The notes beneath the pieces are model-generated. The model did not search any database. It saw only the letters and a list, made by a program, of their open reading frames with translations, and was not told where the DNA came from. This document shows, one piece after another, positions 26,658 through 35,045 of a DNA stretch of 64,000 nucleotides (position 1 is the first letter of the stretch; every line of letters begins with the position of its first letter). This stretch comes from Blautia hansenii DSM 20583. GTDB taxonomy: Bacteria > Bacillota > Clostridia > Lachnospirales > Lachnospiraceae. Position numbers and translations under genes: made by a program. Where the stretch lies: contig NZ_CP022413.2 of the NCBI RefSeq assembly GCF_002222595.2, positions 2,689,501 to 2,753,500 of the forward strand. The letters run 5' to 3'.

Positions 26658-27317
26658 TCTTCTTTGATACACCCTGCGATAACAAAGGACAGCTAAAATA
26701 AATCCACTTATCAATCCACCAAAGTGTGCTGCATTATCCACACCTGTACTTGTCATTCCAAAATATAGACTTAATCCGGCCATGACAATTAACTGTCGAG
26801 TGGTAAAATTTTCAATTCGTCCTCTGTTTGCAATAACAATATAGATGAGCGCACCGATGACTGCAAAAACTGCACCGGATGCTCCTGCCGAAATAAAATA
26901 TTTGCCGTTTTTTATTTCCAGATATATGGACAATACATTTGCCCCTATACCTCCGAGGAAATAGATAAGCAAATATTTTATTTTGCCTATATTTCTTTCC
27001 AGACAATCTCCCAAAAACAATAACACCAGCATGTTATTCCCCAGATGCTGAATTCCAAAATGCAAAAACATGGATGAAATCAGGCGATAATACTCATGAG
27101 ACTGCAAAACTGCTGGTGTATAGCAGCCACCCCAGCGTAAAATGTGGTAGGTATCCAAAGATGAGCCGGTTACTTCTACCAGTAAAAATACCAGCAAATT
27201 AATGCCAATCAAAAGAGTATTAACCGGAACTTCTTTTCTTTTTCTCAGAAAATATTTGATTTCATTTTCCGTTTTTTTTCTTTCCATTCCTGAATAATTA
27301 TTTTCTGTATTCATCAC
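26652..27317 (-). CDS. Rhomboid-family intramembrane serine protease
   Basis: The 221-residue protein has six or so membrane helices. It carries the rhomboid active-site Ser in GASGAVFAV (S147) and the partner His in AAHFGGLISG (H198). The oxyanion-type residues HLGNNML (H91, N94) are also present. Rhomboids cleave other membrane proteins within the bilayer. The N-terminal 30 residues are charged and cytosolic. The start may be the first or second Met. The gene is downstream of the FHA gene of the pilus locus on the same strand, after a 45-bp gap, but seems functionally separate. Confidence 0.92.
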   Translation of the reverse strand: MMNTENNYSGMERKKTENEIKYFLRKRKEVPVNTLLIGINLLVFLLVEVTGSSLDTYHILRWGGCYTPAVLQSHEYYRLISSMFLHFGIQHLGNNMLVLLFLGDCLERNIGKIKYLLIYFLGGIGANVLSIYLEIKNGKYFISAGASGAVFAVIGALIYIVIANRGRIENFTTRQLIVMAGLSLYFGMTSTGVDNAAHFGGLISGFILAVLCYRRVYQRRL

Positions 27318-27362
27318 TCTTCCTTTACTTCCATAGCTATCTATCTTTTTATCATCCCTATT

Positions 27363-28628
27363 TTACCATATTTTTCCAAAATCAGCATTACATTTATCAA
27401 TATATAAGTACCTTTTTTCTGCAAAAACAATCGTATTTTCTTCTTTTAATAAATATTCTGTCTCCGGTTGTATGATTTCTCCGTCTAATTCCGTTCCGTT
27501 TCTGGAATTTAGGTCAATTAAAAATGTCTGATTATTTCGACAGATAATTTTCGCATGAACACGACTGATGGTAGGCACACTCAGACAGATATCAACCCTT
27601 CCTCTTTGACTTCCTATAATTGTATGTTCTTTTTCCAGAAAAAATTTCTTTCCCGTTTCTATTTCTAAAAGATAAGATTTCCCTTGGACTTCTGACTGTA
27701 AAAGTACAGTTTTCCCAAAATCCTCCGACATCTCTTCCTGCCTTTCCTCTTCCCCCATTATTCCTGTTACTTCTTCCCTTTCAAAAGTCTCCAGAATATG
27801 ATTTTCTAAATCTTGCTTTCTATATTTCCAAAAATAAATCAATCCGCCTACGGCAATCACAAATACTATAAGAAAAACTGCTGCAATCCCCAAATAACGT
27901 ATTCCCATATTGGATAAATATCTTGCCAAAAAGATGACAACTCCTATTACCAAAAAAATTCCTACTACAAATATTTTCTTTATGGGAGGTTCTTCTTCCT
28001 CCTCTTCCTTATAAAAATCATCTAAAATTTTCTGTCTTTCTTTTTGCTCCTCCTTATTTTCTATCTCAAAATCAGTGTTTCTATTTTCTGTTTCTCCATA
28101 AAGAAGCTTACGTATATCATCCGGTTGAAGGCGATTTTCTACTGCAAGCTTGTGCATACCATATCCGAGGGTTACTGCGCCTTTATCCTTATGCTCGATT
28201 TTAGGCAGTAAATATTCTGTAAGAACACAAAACTCCTGTTCTATGGTATTTTCTTGCTCCGGAAACCAGAAAAAGGAGTAGGTATCTTTATCTAAGTTTT
28301 TGTATAAATACGCAGGATTTAGAAGCAAAAAATCTCTGTTCAGCAAATATTCATCTAATTTTTCTAAAACCGAAACTATTTGTAAAAAAAGCTCTTTTAA
28401 TGTATCTTTATCAAATTTTCCTTTCTCATACAGGTTTTCAAGACTCTGACTCCCTGTAATTTCATAATAAAGATATTCTTTTCCATTTATCCGCTGCATT
28501 TTACAAGGAAGTAATCCATGCACCTGATTTTCCAGCAAAATACGAGTTTGATAATTATCCTTTAAAGGGTTTTCCAATGGTAAAACGGCGAAATTACAGC
28601 TCATATTTCTCTTAAAGGTAATCTCCAA
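27363..28628 (-). CDS. FHA-domain membrane protein of the Tad locus (DUF6382 type)
   Basis: The 421-residue protein has an N-terminal pseudo-kinase-like region (about residues 1-190, DUF6382 type), two membrane helices (about 218-237 and 246-266) and a C-terminal FHA domain. The FHA core has GSQRGRVDIC, SVPTISRVHAKI and DLNSRNGTELDG. FHA domains bind phospho-threonine peptides. It is the last gene of the Tad pilus run. Similar proteins end Tad loci in Lachnospiraceae, where they may link pilus assembly to Ser/Thr kinase signalling. No such kinase is in the window. Confidence 0.85.
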   Translation of the reverse strand: MEITFKRNMSCNFAVLPLENPLKDNYQTRILLENQVHGLLPCKMQRINGKEYLYYEITGSQSLENLYEKGKFDKDTLKELFLQIVSVLEKLDEYLLNRDFLLLNPAYLYKNLDKDTYSFFWFPEQENTIEQEFCVLTEYLLPKIEHKDKGAVTLGYGMHKLAVENRLQPDDIRKLLYGETENRNTDFEIENKEEQKERQKILDDFYKEEEEEEPPIKKIFVVGIFLVIGVVIFLARYLSNMGIRYLGIAAVFLIVFVIAVGGLIYFWKYRKQDLENHILETFEREEVTGIMGEEERQEEMSEDFGKTVLLQSEVQGKSYLLEIETGKKFFLEKEHTIIGSQRGRVDICLSVPTISRVHAKIICRNNQTFLIDLNSRNGTELDGEIIQPETEYLLKEENTIVFAEKRYLYIDKCNADFGKIW

Positions 28629-28655
28629 AGTGCTCCCTCCCTTCTCTATATTTTT

Positions 28656-29072
28656 TCATTCTATATTTTGTGAAAATCTGCGGTATTTTTGCACTTTTTC
28701 AATAAAATCCACCGGTTTTATTACCTTGCTTTTCCACTTTTCCTTCATGCTCCAGTTCAAATTTTGGAACGGAATGTAAAACTCCTTTTGAAACCCTACC
28801 GATATTTCTTTTTTTCCTCCGCTTACCGTATAGGACTCCTGCATATCCGCTGCTTTTTGTTTTGTTTCTTTTACTGCGGTTTCTTCGCTTATCACCGATC
28901 GACCGCTTCCATACACAGAAAGCTCGCAAATTTGTGCTGTCTTCCAAACCTTTGTCTGCGTGCCCAATATCAAAAACAGAGAAGCAAAAATTACCAACAG
29001 CCATACACCGCTTATCAATGCCATTTCTACCGTATAACTTCCTTTTAGTCTTGATTTTTTTATATCATCCAC
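28656..29072 (-). CDS. Minor pseudopilin-like protein of the Tad locus
   Basis: The likely start is a GTG at 29072, overlapping the prepilin peptidase gene by 13 bp; a longer frame begins at 29255 without a good ribosome site. The 138-residue protein has the TadE-like N-terminus SRLKGSYTVEMALISGVWLLVIF (a class III-type leader with Glu at position +5 of the helix). One membrane helix and a basic C-terminal region follow. TadE-like minor pilins are processed by the TadV-type peptidase and sit at the pilus base or tip. The start choice is uncertain. Confidence 0.72.
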   Translation of the reverse strand: MDDIKKSRLKGSYTVEMALISGVWLLVIFASLFLILGTQTKVWKTAQICELSVYGSGRSVISEETAVKETKQKAADMQESYTVSGGKKEISVGFQKEFYIPFQNLNWSMKEKWKSKVIKPVDFIEKVQKYRRFSQNIE

Positions 29073-29506
29073 ATATACGCACCTGCCATCCCCATTGTTA
29101 AAAAAGGGAGAAACGGAATTTCTCTGTCTTTTCTCCCTCTGTTTCTCACAAAAATAAAAACTGCCCATAAAAAAGCGCCGAAAAGTGCCATTGATAAAAT
29201 GCCCAATGTATTCCAAATTCCTACGGATAGTCCCATAAGCAAAATAATCCAGCAATCTCCGTAACCTATTGCTTCTTCGGATGCTTTACTGATTATAAAG
29301 AAAAGAATACCCGGAATACTTCCCATAAGGGCAAATACTGATTTTTCATATATATTTTCGCCTTGAAAAAGCACTTCCCCTATAAACGTTCCCATCACAA
29401 ATATTCCGTAAAAACCAATTTTCCACAAAGCAACTGTCTTTTGTTTTCCATCTTCCACACTACACAGCAGAAGAATACACAAATGCACCAGCCATTTTTC
29501 TTTCAC
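29060..29506 (-). CDS. A24-family prepilin peptidase-like protein
   Basis: The GTG start at 29506 has GGAGG 8 nt upstream. The 148-residue membrane protein shows the aspartic-peptidase pattern: an Asp in SVEDGKQKTV after the first helix and GYGDCW in the second half, followed by EIPFLPFLTMG. It is shorter than the other peptidase of the locus (36027-36539). Both Asp residues are present, so activity is possible. It lies between two minor-pilin genes. The TadE-like gene upstream ends 5 bp before it and the next gene overlaps its end. Confidence 0.75.
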   Translation of the reverse strand: MKEKWLVHLCILLLCSVEDGKQKTVALWKIGFYGIFVMGTFIGEVLFQGENIYEKSVFALMGSIPGILFFIISKASEEAIGYGDCWIILLMGLSVGIWNTLGILSMALFGAFLWAVFIFVRNRGRKDREIPFLPFLTMGMAGAYMWMI

Positions 29507-29510
29507 ACAT

Positions 29511-30317
29511 TTATCCTCCACACCTGTCACAAATATTCAAATGTTTTACCTGCGATTTCTTCACCAGCTTTACGTGACGTGTCAATCCGCCGCATTCCTT
29601 GTCCTTATGATAGCGGTTTCCCGTGGACGTAACGTAAACGGTTGTCGGTTTCTCTCCTATTTCCATACATCTCTCACAGCTATGATACTTTTCTCCATAT
29701 ATATTTTTCTTCTGTTCTGCATGAGAATAGGACATTCCCTGTACCGAAAGTCTTAAATGACTGCAAGAAGCGCTGGTATGATAAACACTTTCCCAATCCG
29801 TAACATAAACCATTTCTTCTTCCTGAAGAAGTTCCTCCTTAGGCGTATATCCAATCCATGCTCTCGCCTGCCCCTTCACCTGAAATCTCACAGGAAATGT
29901 CTGAAAAGGTGTAAAAGGAGCTTGATAGAAAAAGGAAGCTTTCAAAGAAATCCTTCCATTTTCGTATACGGACTGTGCCAGATTTATTCCGTGAACACCG
30001 CCTACGACCCCAAGCAAAGCTTCACCTGTAAGCTTTTCCTGCACTTTCCTCCTCACATAGATTTGGCAAACAGCATTACTTACTGTTCCCACCGGTGATT
30101 GTGTATCGTCCTCCTGACAATACGCATACATTCCCAGTTCTTTTGCGCTTTCGCACAAGGCGCTCTGTATCACTGTTGTTATTCTGTATAAATCTAAAAT
30201 TCCTGCTAATATTACCACGGCAAAAAAGAAAAGAGGCAGAACAACCGCACACTCCACAGTCAAGCTCGCCTTTTGCCGAAGAACTCGCACCTCCTTCTTT
30301 TGTTTTCTCTGCTTCAT
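29511..30317 (-). CDS. TadE-like minor pilin with duplicated Cys motif
   Basis: The 268-residue protein begins with a basic stretch and the leader KASLTVECAVVLPLFFFAVV typical of TadE-like pseudopilins. A long extracellular part follows. Its C-terminal hundred residues contain two copies of the pattern VYVT-x5-YH-x4-C-x2-L ... C-x2-C: one from about residue 170 (ending HSCERC) and one from about 227 (ending ICDRC). Together these supply six conserved cysteines. They could bind metal or form disulfides at the pilus tip. It sits in the middle of the Tad run, 26 bp after the DUF5702 gene. Confidence 0.82.
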   Translation of the reverse strand: MKQRKQKKEVRVLRQKASLTVECAVVLPLFFFAVVILAGILDLYRITTVIQSALCESAKELGMYAYCQEDDTQSPVGTVSNAVCQIYVRRKVQEKLTGEALLGVVGGVHGINLAQSVYENGRISLKASFFYQAPFTPFQTFPVRFQVKGQARAWIGYTPKEELLQEEEMVYVTDWESVYHTSASCSHLRLSVQGMSYSHAEQKKNIYGEKYHSCERCMEIGEKPTTVYVTSTGNRYHKDKECGGLTRHVKLVKKSQVKHLNICDRCGG

Positions 30318-30343
30318 GGTTTTCTACCTCCCCTTCTGCCATT

Positions 30344-31711
30344 TTACATATCATAAGAATACATTCTTTCCGCCTGCCATATCTTATTCTCCGGCCCTGC
30401 AATCTGAAAGCTGACAGCAACGGTATCGATACACGCATCAAAAGCAAACTTTTCCTTTCCCTCTTCCTGCCGAAGATTAACTTCTATCACATCCATAATT
30501 CGCATTACCAGTTCCTGTTCCGGCACACTCATCAGTAAAATCCGAAGATATTCCTCATAATCCGCTCCTTTTTCTGTGGTTATCCCCGTATCTGCCCTCA
30601 AATCAGAAAGCTGTGTCTTCCAACTGCCGCTATCCTTAACCAAAGGCACACAACCACCGGACAGCAAAGCCTTTACATCTGCAATTCCTTCTATATACGC
30701 CCATCCTGCTGCCAGTACCCCTTGCACAAAAGTCATCCCTTCAGGTATAAGCAAAAGAAACGACAACGCAGAGGCGCATGCTGCTAGTTCTCCCCTTTTC
30801 TGTGGGTTGGTATAAAGAAACGCCAGATTACTGATTTCACGAAGAAGAAGCAGCTTTTTCACAACAGAGGACAGGTTTTCTCTATCCCCCTCTTTTCCAC
30901 CTAAAAGATATTCTATTTCATAAGCTAAGGGCGTTTCTGCTCCGTCTGTAAAGCTTTGAAACTTCTCAAAAGCATATTCCTGAATAAAAATCTTATCAGC
31001 AAATCCCTCTTCTGTTTCCAGCTCCGGAAAATCCCCCATTCCCTGCTGCCTTTCCCTCTTTGACAAAGTAGCCGATAAATCGATTGTTTTTTCCGATACA
31101 TTTACACCGGAAGGTAAAACAAAAGATAAAAATCCATTTTCTTTAAAGCTTTTTATAATTTCTAATGGATTATTGGTCTCTGAAATTTCCGGCATAGGCG
31201 TTGTTTCTTCCGGATTTATTTCCTCCATTCCATTGTTTTTTATGTTTTCCTGTTCCTCCAACACTTGTTTTTCTTCCTCTGTTTTCTTCAGCAAAGCCTC
31301 TATGCCTGCATTGCCCAGATTTTCTTTCATATAGCGGATTATTTGCTGCTTCACCGCTGCTCCGTTCTTATCCGATGCCGCCCGAAACCCGTCTGCGGCA
31401 CATATCTGTACCGCACATTTTGTCAGTCCTGAGTCTAAAACAGGTTTCATGTAGTCCTCTAAATGATTTAATACCTGAGCAATCTGTATTCTGCCGGTAT
31501 TATAAGATGCGTCCAGAAAAAACAGATTATACCTTTCCAGAAGCTCTCTGTCATATTCCGAAAAAAGTGAATATAAGCCTGTATCCATACTATTAACAGC
31601 CTGCGCTCTGGCACAGGCTGTTCGAGATGACTGAATGCTGACTGTAATAAGCGATAACAAAACCAAAAGCAAAATGCTCATAGCTGCGGTCATACTTCCC
31701 TTTTGCTTCAC
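30344..31711 (-). CDS. DUF5702-domain protein of the Tad locus (TadG-like)
   Basis: The 455-residue protein begins with the short leader KQKGSMTAAMSILLLVLLSL, a type IV pilin-like helix. The following RTACARAQAVNSMDTGLYSLFSEYDRELLERYNLFFLD pattern is typical of DUF5702 proteins, although only its parts are needed for the call. The large extracellular region has no catalytic motif I recognise. In Tad loci this position is taken by TadG-type adhesin or minor pilin proteins. The gene begins 10 bp after the flp1 pilin gene stop, on the same strand. Confidence 0.83.
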   Translation of the reverse strand: MKQKGSMTAAMSILLLVLLSLITVSIQSSRTACARAQAVNSMDTGLYSLFSEYDRELLERYNLFFLDASYNTGRIQIAQVLNHLEDYMKPVLDSGLTKCAVQICAADGFRAASDKNGAAVKQQIIRYMKENLGNAGIEALLKKTEEEKQVLEEQENIKNNGMEEINPEETTPMPEISETNNPLEIIKSFKENGFLSFVLPSGVNVSEKTIDLSATLSKRERQQGMGDFPELETEEGFADKIFIQEYAFEKFQSFTDGAETPLAYEIEYLLGGKEGDRENLSSVVKKLLLLREISNLAFLYTNPQKRGELAACASALSFLLLIPEGMTFVQGVLAAGWAYIEGIADVKALLSGGCVPLVKDSGSWKTQLSDLRADTGITTEKGADYEEYLRILLMSVPEQELVMRIMDVIEVNLRQEEGKEKFAFDACIDTVAVSFQIAGPENKIWQAERMYSYDM

Positions 31712-31721
31712 TCTCTCACCT

Positions 31722-31889
31722 CTATATGCTGTTACTCTGCTTTGTAATTTTAGATAAAATACTTTTCACCAGACTGGTAAGCTGTTCCTTGAAAATCAAA
31801 ACCAAACCGATAAGCACCACAAGTATAAGTATAATTTCTACTACGCCGACAGCATCCTCTTCCTGCCAAAATTCCTTTAATACTCCCAT
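31722..31889 (-). CDS. Flp1-family type IVb pilin (major pilin)
   Basis: The 55-residue protein starts at an ATG (31889) with AGGAGG 7-8 nt upstream. It reads as a short leader (MGVLKEFWQEEDAVG), a glycine then VVEIILILVVLIGLVLIF, and a short basic tail. This is the typical Flp1-like pilin of Firmicutes Tad systems, with the Glu at position +5 of the mature helix. It is too short for many gene finders. It lies between the TadC-like gene and the DUF5702 gene, 15 bp after the TadC stop. It is the likely pilus subunit, cleaved by the A24 peptidases of the locus. Confidence 0.88.
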   Translation of the reverse strand: MGVLKEFWQEEDAVGVVEIILILVVLIGLVLIFKEQLTSLVKSILSKITKQSNSI

Positions 31890-31904
31890 AATTCTTACCT
31901 CCTG

Positions 31905-33116
31905 TTATAAAAAACTAAAAAATGCCGGTATCATTAAAATCATTAACACAACAATCAGTTGCAGTACCATAGGAAGCAAAAGCTTCGTAGACGCCTCTTC
32001 TCCTCTTACCTTTGCACTGCGCTTTCTCTCGTCCTCTGCCACTGCCTCCTCCCTTTCCAAAAGCTCCAAAAGGTTCTGATTTCCCTTTTTCAAATTCTGC
32101 ACTAATAAAACAGACAAAATTTTATACTGAGAAATCCCGCACCTTGTTCCGAAACGCTCATAGGCCTCTGCCTCATATATACCGCCCTGCATTTCTTTGC
32201 AGGTACGGACAATTTCTTCATACGCACTCCTTTCTTTTGCATGATATTTTTCCCTGCTGCGCAGATATCCGTCTGCAATTTTTTCCATAGCCTTTCGTAT
32301 GGTAAATCCGGCTCTTAAAAACAACACCAATTTCTGAACAATATCAGGATAATCTCTCTGCATCTCCTTTCTCACAAGTTCCTGCTGCTTTTTCGCTTTT
32401 TCCTTCTGCAAGGGATAAACACCCAAGCCCAATACCAAAGACAGCATACAGATAATTCCTCCTGTCTGTATTCCCGTTCTCCTATAACGAATTTCTTCTC
32501 CCTGTACTGTTTGGGGAAGATATAAAGGTCCTGAAGGATTTTCGCTTAAGAGCTCTGCTTCTTTTTGAATTTCCTTCTGTATTTTTTCTCTTTCATTCAA
32601 TTTCGATGGATAAACCGTAATCTCAGCATTCCATATATCTGTTACTTCTCCAAGAGAAAGAAACGCAGCCACTTCCACACTTTCTCCCTTTTCAGAAACA
32701 CCTTCTTGCGGTATTCCCTCCCAGCTCAATATATCCGGATTTCCTGTACTCCATGATATTTGTACCGGATTTTCTTCCAAAGCCTGCGGAAACCGAAAGT
32801 CACCTCCTTCTTTCTTTGCCTTTTTCAACCACTTGTCCAACTCTTTTTTGGCTTCCTTTACATAGTTTTCCATCTCCTTTTCTGTATATCTTTCTTCCTC
32901 TACATAAACTGTAATTTCCTGTGTCTTTCCCTGTGTTTCGGCAAGAAGTGTCTCCTCGTACCCGCCTTCTCCATAAGGATTTCTTTCCAGATACTCCATA
33001 CTTCTTTCTTTGTCTTCTTTTATAAAAATTCCTATACCTAAAAGATTTCCAAGCAAAATTACCGACACTGCCATACAAAAACTCTTTTTGTCCTTTCCCC
33101 ACTCTTTAAACATCAA
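31905..33116 (-). CDS. TadC-like pilus assembly membrane protein with extracytoplasmic insert
   Basis: The 403-residue protein ends like TadC: a GspF-type domain from about residue 240 to 385 (QRDYPDIVQKLVLFLRAGFTIRKAMEK is split here as QRDYPDIVQKLVLFLRAGF and TIRKAMEKI) and a final hydrophobic helix. Unusually, residues about 35-215 form a charged region between a first membrane helix and the second (about 217-237), so it probably lies outside the membrane. It contains a segment VQISWSTGNPDILSWEG. Its role is not known. It overlaps the TadB gene by 11 bp. TadB and TadC form the inner-membrane platform for the pilus motor. Confidence 0.85.
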   Translation of the reverse strand: MMFKEWGKDKKSFCMAVSVILLGNLLGIGIFIKEDKERSMEYLERNPYGEGGYEETLLAETQGKTQEITVYVEEERYTEKEMENYVKEAKKELDKWLKKAKKEGGDFRFPQALEENPVQISWSTGNPDILSWEGIPQEGVSEKGESVEVAAFLSLGEVTDIWNAEITVYPSKLNEREKIQKEIQKEAELLSENPSGPLYLPQTVQGEEIRYRRTGIQTGGIICMLSLVLGLGVYPLQKEKAKKQQELVRKEMQRDYPDIVQKLVLFLRAGFTIRKAMEKIADGYLRSREKYHAKERSAYEEIVRTCKEMQGGIYEAEAYERFGTRCGISQYKILSVLLVQNLKKGNQNLLELLEREEAVAEDERKRSAKVRGEEASTKLLLPMVLQLIVVLMILMIPAFFSFL

Positions 33117-33852
33117 TCTGAGTCAACCTCACTCCCCATTGAAATGCCGCAGTATACAAAAGAAGGCAAGCTGTCATAACACAAATCCCCACAGGATTTC
33201 CATATAACACGCTTAAAAATTCCGGAGAAGTAATCTGCATATAAAGAATAATCCCCAGAGGAATAAAGCTCATAATCTTCTGTTCCATTTTTCGAGATGC
33301 CAAAACAGCATCAATTTCCTTCTTCACCTGAATACGCTCTTCAATAGACGAAATACAACGGTTTAAAATTCCTCTCATATTTCCTCCCATTTTCTTTGCC
33401 TGTATCAATACATCTGTAAAATTCAAAATATCTTCTACTCTGCTTCGAATTCCCAAATCATACAGCAATTCTTCTAAGGGTATGCTGTGTCCCAGTTGTC
33501 TTTCTATATAGGCAAATTCCCTTGCCATCTCTGCTTTTTCTCCATACAGTCTTTCCAAATCTTTTCTTGCTTCCCTTATGGTGTTATCTAAAGAATAACC
33601 TGCCGATATCCCCACCTGCATAGCATTTAAGGCATCTTTAAACTGATAATTTAGCCTTTTCTTTCTCAGACGGATTTGTTGTTTTTTCCTTTGATGTATG
33701 TACCAGAAAGGTAACGGAAGCATAAAGAAAAAAACTGCCGTGCTCTTATAAAACAAATAATTTATTCCCATGCAGGCACACACTGCTTCCATAAGATAAA
33801 GTCCCCACTGCTGTACAGAAAGATGATAAACATCATAATCAATTTTATTCAC
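33106..33852 (-). CDS. TadB-like pilus assembly membrane protein
   Basis: The 248-residue protein has two N-terminal hydrophobic helices, then a type II secretion F-like domain (LNAMQVGISAGYSLDNTIREA, ILNFTDVLIQAKKMGGNMRGIL) and two C-terminal helices. This is the TadB platform protein of the Tad/Flp system. It overlaps the CpaF gene as ATGA and the TadC gene by 11 bp, so translation is coupled. Confidence 0.9.
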   Translation of the reverse strand: MNKIDYDVYHLSVQQWGLYLMEAVCACMGINYLFYKSTAVFFFMLPLPFWYIHQRKKQQIRLRKKRLNYQFKDALNAMQVGISAGYSLDNTIREARKDLERLYGEKAEMAREFAYIERQLGHSIPLEELLYDLGIRSRVEDILNFTDVLIQAKKMGGNMRGILNRCISSIEERIQVKKEIDAVLASRKMEQKIMSFIPLGIILYMQITSPEFLSVLYGNPVGICVMTACLLLYTAAFQWGVRLTQIDV

Positions 33853-35045
33853 AGGATAATTCCTGCCTTTGTAAGCTTTTCGGTGTGATAAAGCTGTCCT
33901 CTTTTTTCTAAATTTCTGTTTCTGACAAATAACGGATTTAATACAACCTCACCTTCCTTTGAAATTTCTTTAATCTCACAGATTTCCAATACTTTTCTGC
34001 TTTTATCTGACATTCTTCCTAAATGTATAAAGATATCAAAGCCTGACACAATCTGGCGGCGAATAACCGGTATAGGCAAATCTATTCCCATCAAAACCAT
34101 TGTTTCCAGCCTGCTTATCATATCCTGACAGCTATTGGCATGAATGGTGCTCAGGCTTCCGTCATTTCCTATATTTACAACCTGCAAAAGCTCTGCCGCT
34201 TCCTTTCCTCTCACCTCTCCTACAATAATTCTGCTTGGTCTCATACGAAGGCAGGTTCTCAATAAATCTCCGATGGTAATTTCCTGAGATTTCTCAATAT
34301 TCGCCGGTCTACATTCCAGACGAACCAGATTTTCTATCCCCTGAATTTGCAGTTCTGCATTATCTTCGATAGTAATGACTCTCTCATCCTTGGGAATATA
34401 TTCTGATAACGCATTTAAAAATGTAGTTTTTCCCGAACCTGTCCCACCTCCTATTAAAATCGTATAACCTGCTTTCATAAGCTTTTCTAAAAAAATAGCT
34501 GCATCTTCTGTAATGCTCTCCAATTTCAACAAACGTTCCATAGTAATAGGCTTTTCCGGAAATTTTCTTATGGTAAGCACCGGACCGTCCAGCGCAACGG
34601 GAGCAATAACCGCATTTATTCGTTCTCCTCCTGCCAGTCGTGCGTCTACAATGGGCTGCAGCGTATTGATTACACGATTGCATTTTGATGCCATTTGCTG
34701 AATAACATCCTCCAGCTTTTCCGGAGAAGAAAAGCTCTTTTCAAAAGCTTCGATTTTACCGTCCTTTTCTATAAAAATTTTATTCCATCCATTAATCATA
34801 ATCTCTGTGACATCATCGTTTTCCAGCAGCTCCTCCAGAATATCCATACGCCGTACAGACATAAAAAGTGCATTTCGCAGACTTTCTCTCTGTGCAATAG
34901 GCAAATATTTTTTCTTGCCGTGCTGATGTAAAATTTCATCAATTATCTCCAAAACATCTTCATCTAAATCTTTCCATGTATTTTCCAGCCTTTCCACCAA
35001 TGTTTTTCGCAAATCTTGAAATTCATCACTGCTTTCTTCTTTCAT
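33849..35045 (-). CDS. cpaF: CpaF/TadA-family pilus secretion ATPase
   Basis: The 398-residue protein has an N-terminal domain of about 100 residues and a RecA-like ATPase domain. It has Walker A GGGTGSGKTTFLN (199-211), an Asp box (ITIEDNAELQ), the His-box-type segment GNDGSLSTIHANS and Walker B RIIVGEVRGKEA. It hydrolyses ATP to assemble and retract Flp pili at the cytosolic face. It overlaps the TadZ-like gene by 20 bp upstream and TadB as ATGA downstream. Confidence 0.95.
   Translation of the reverse strand: MKEESSDEFQDLRKTLVERLENTWKDLDEDVLEIIDEILHQHGKKKYLPIAQRESLRNALFMSVRRMDILEELLENDDVTEIMINGWNKIFIEKDGKIEAFEKSFSSPEKLEDVIQQMASKCNRVINTLQPIVDARLAGGERINAVIAPVALDGPVLTIRKFPEKPITMERLLKLESITEDAAIFLEKLMKAGYTILIGGGTGSGKTTFLNALSEYIPKDERVITIEDNAELQIQGIENLVRLECRPANIEKSQEITIGDLLRTCLRMRPSRIIVGEVRGKEAAELLQVVNIGNDGSLSTIHANSCQDMISRLETMVLMGIDLPIPVIRRQIVSGFDIFIHLGRMSDKSRKVLEICEIKEISKEGEVVLNPLFVRNRNLEKRGQLYHTEKLTKAGIIL

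Noticed and set aside
30076..30538. Overlapping frames at the DUF5702/TadE junction on both strands
   Set aside because: They lack ribosome sites and family motifs, and cross two well-supported genes.
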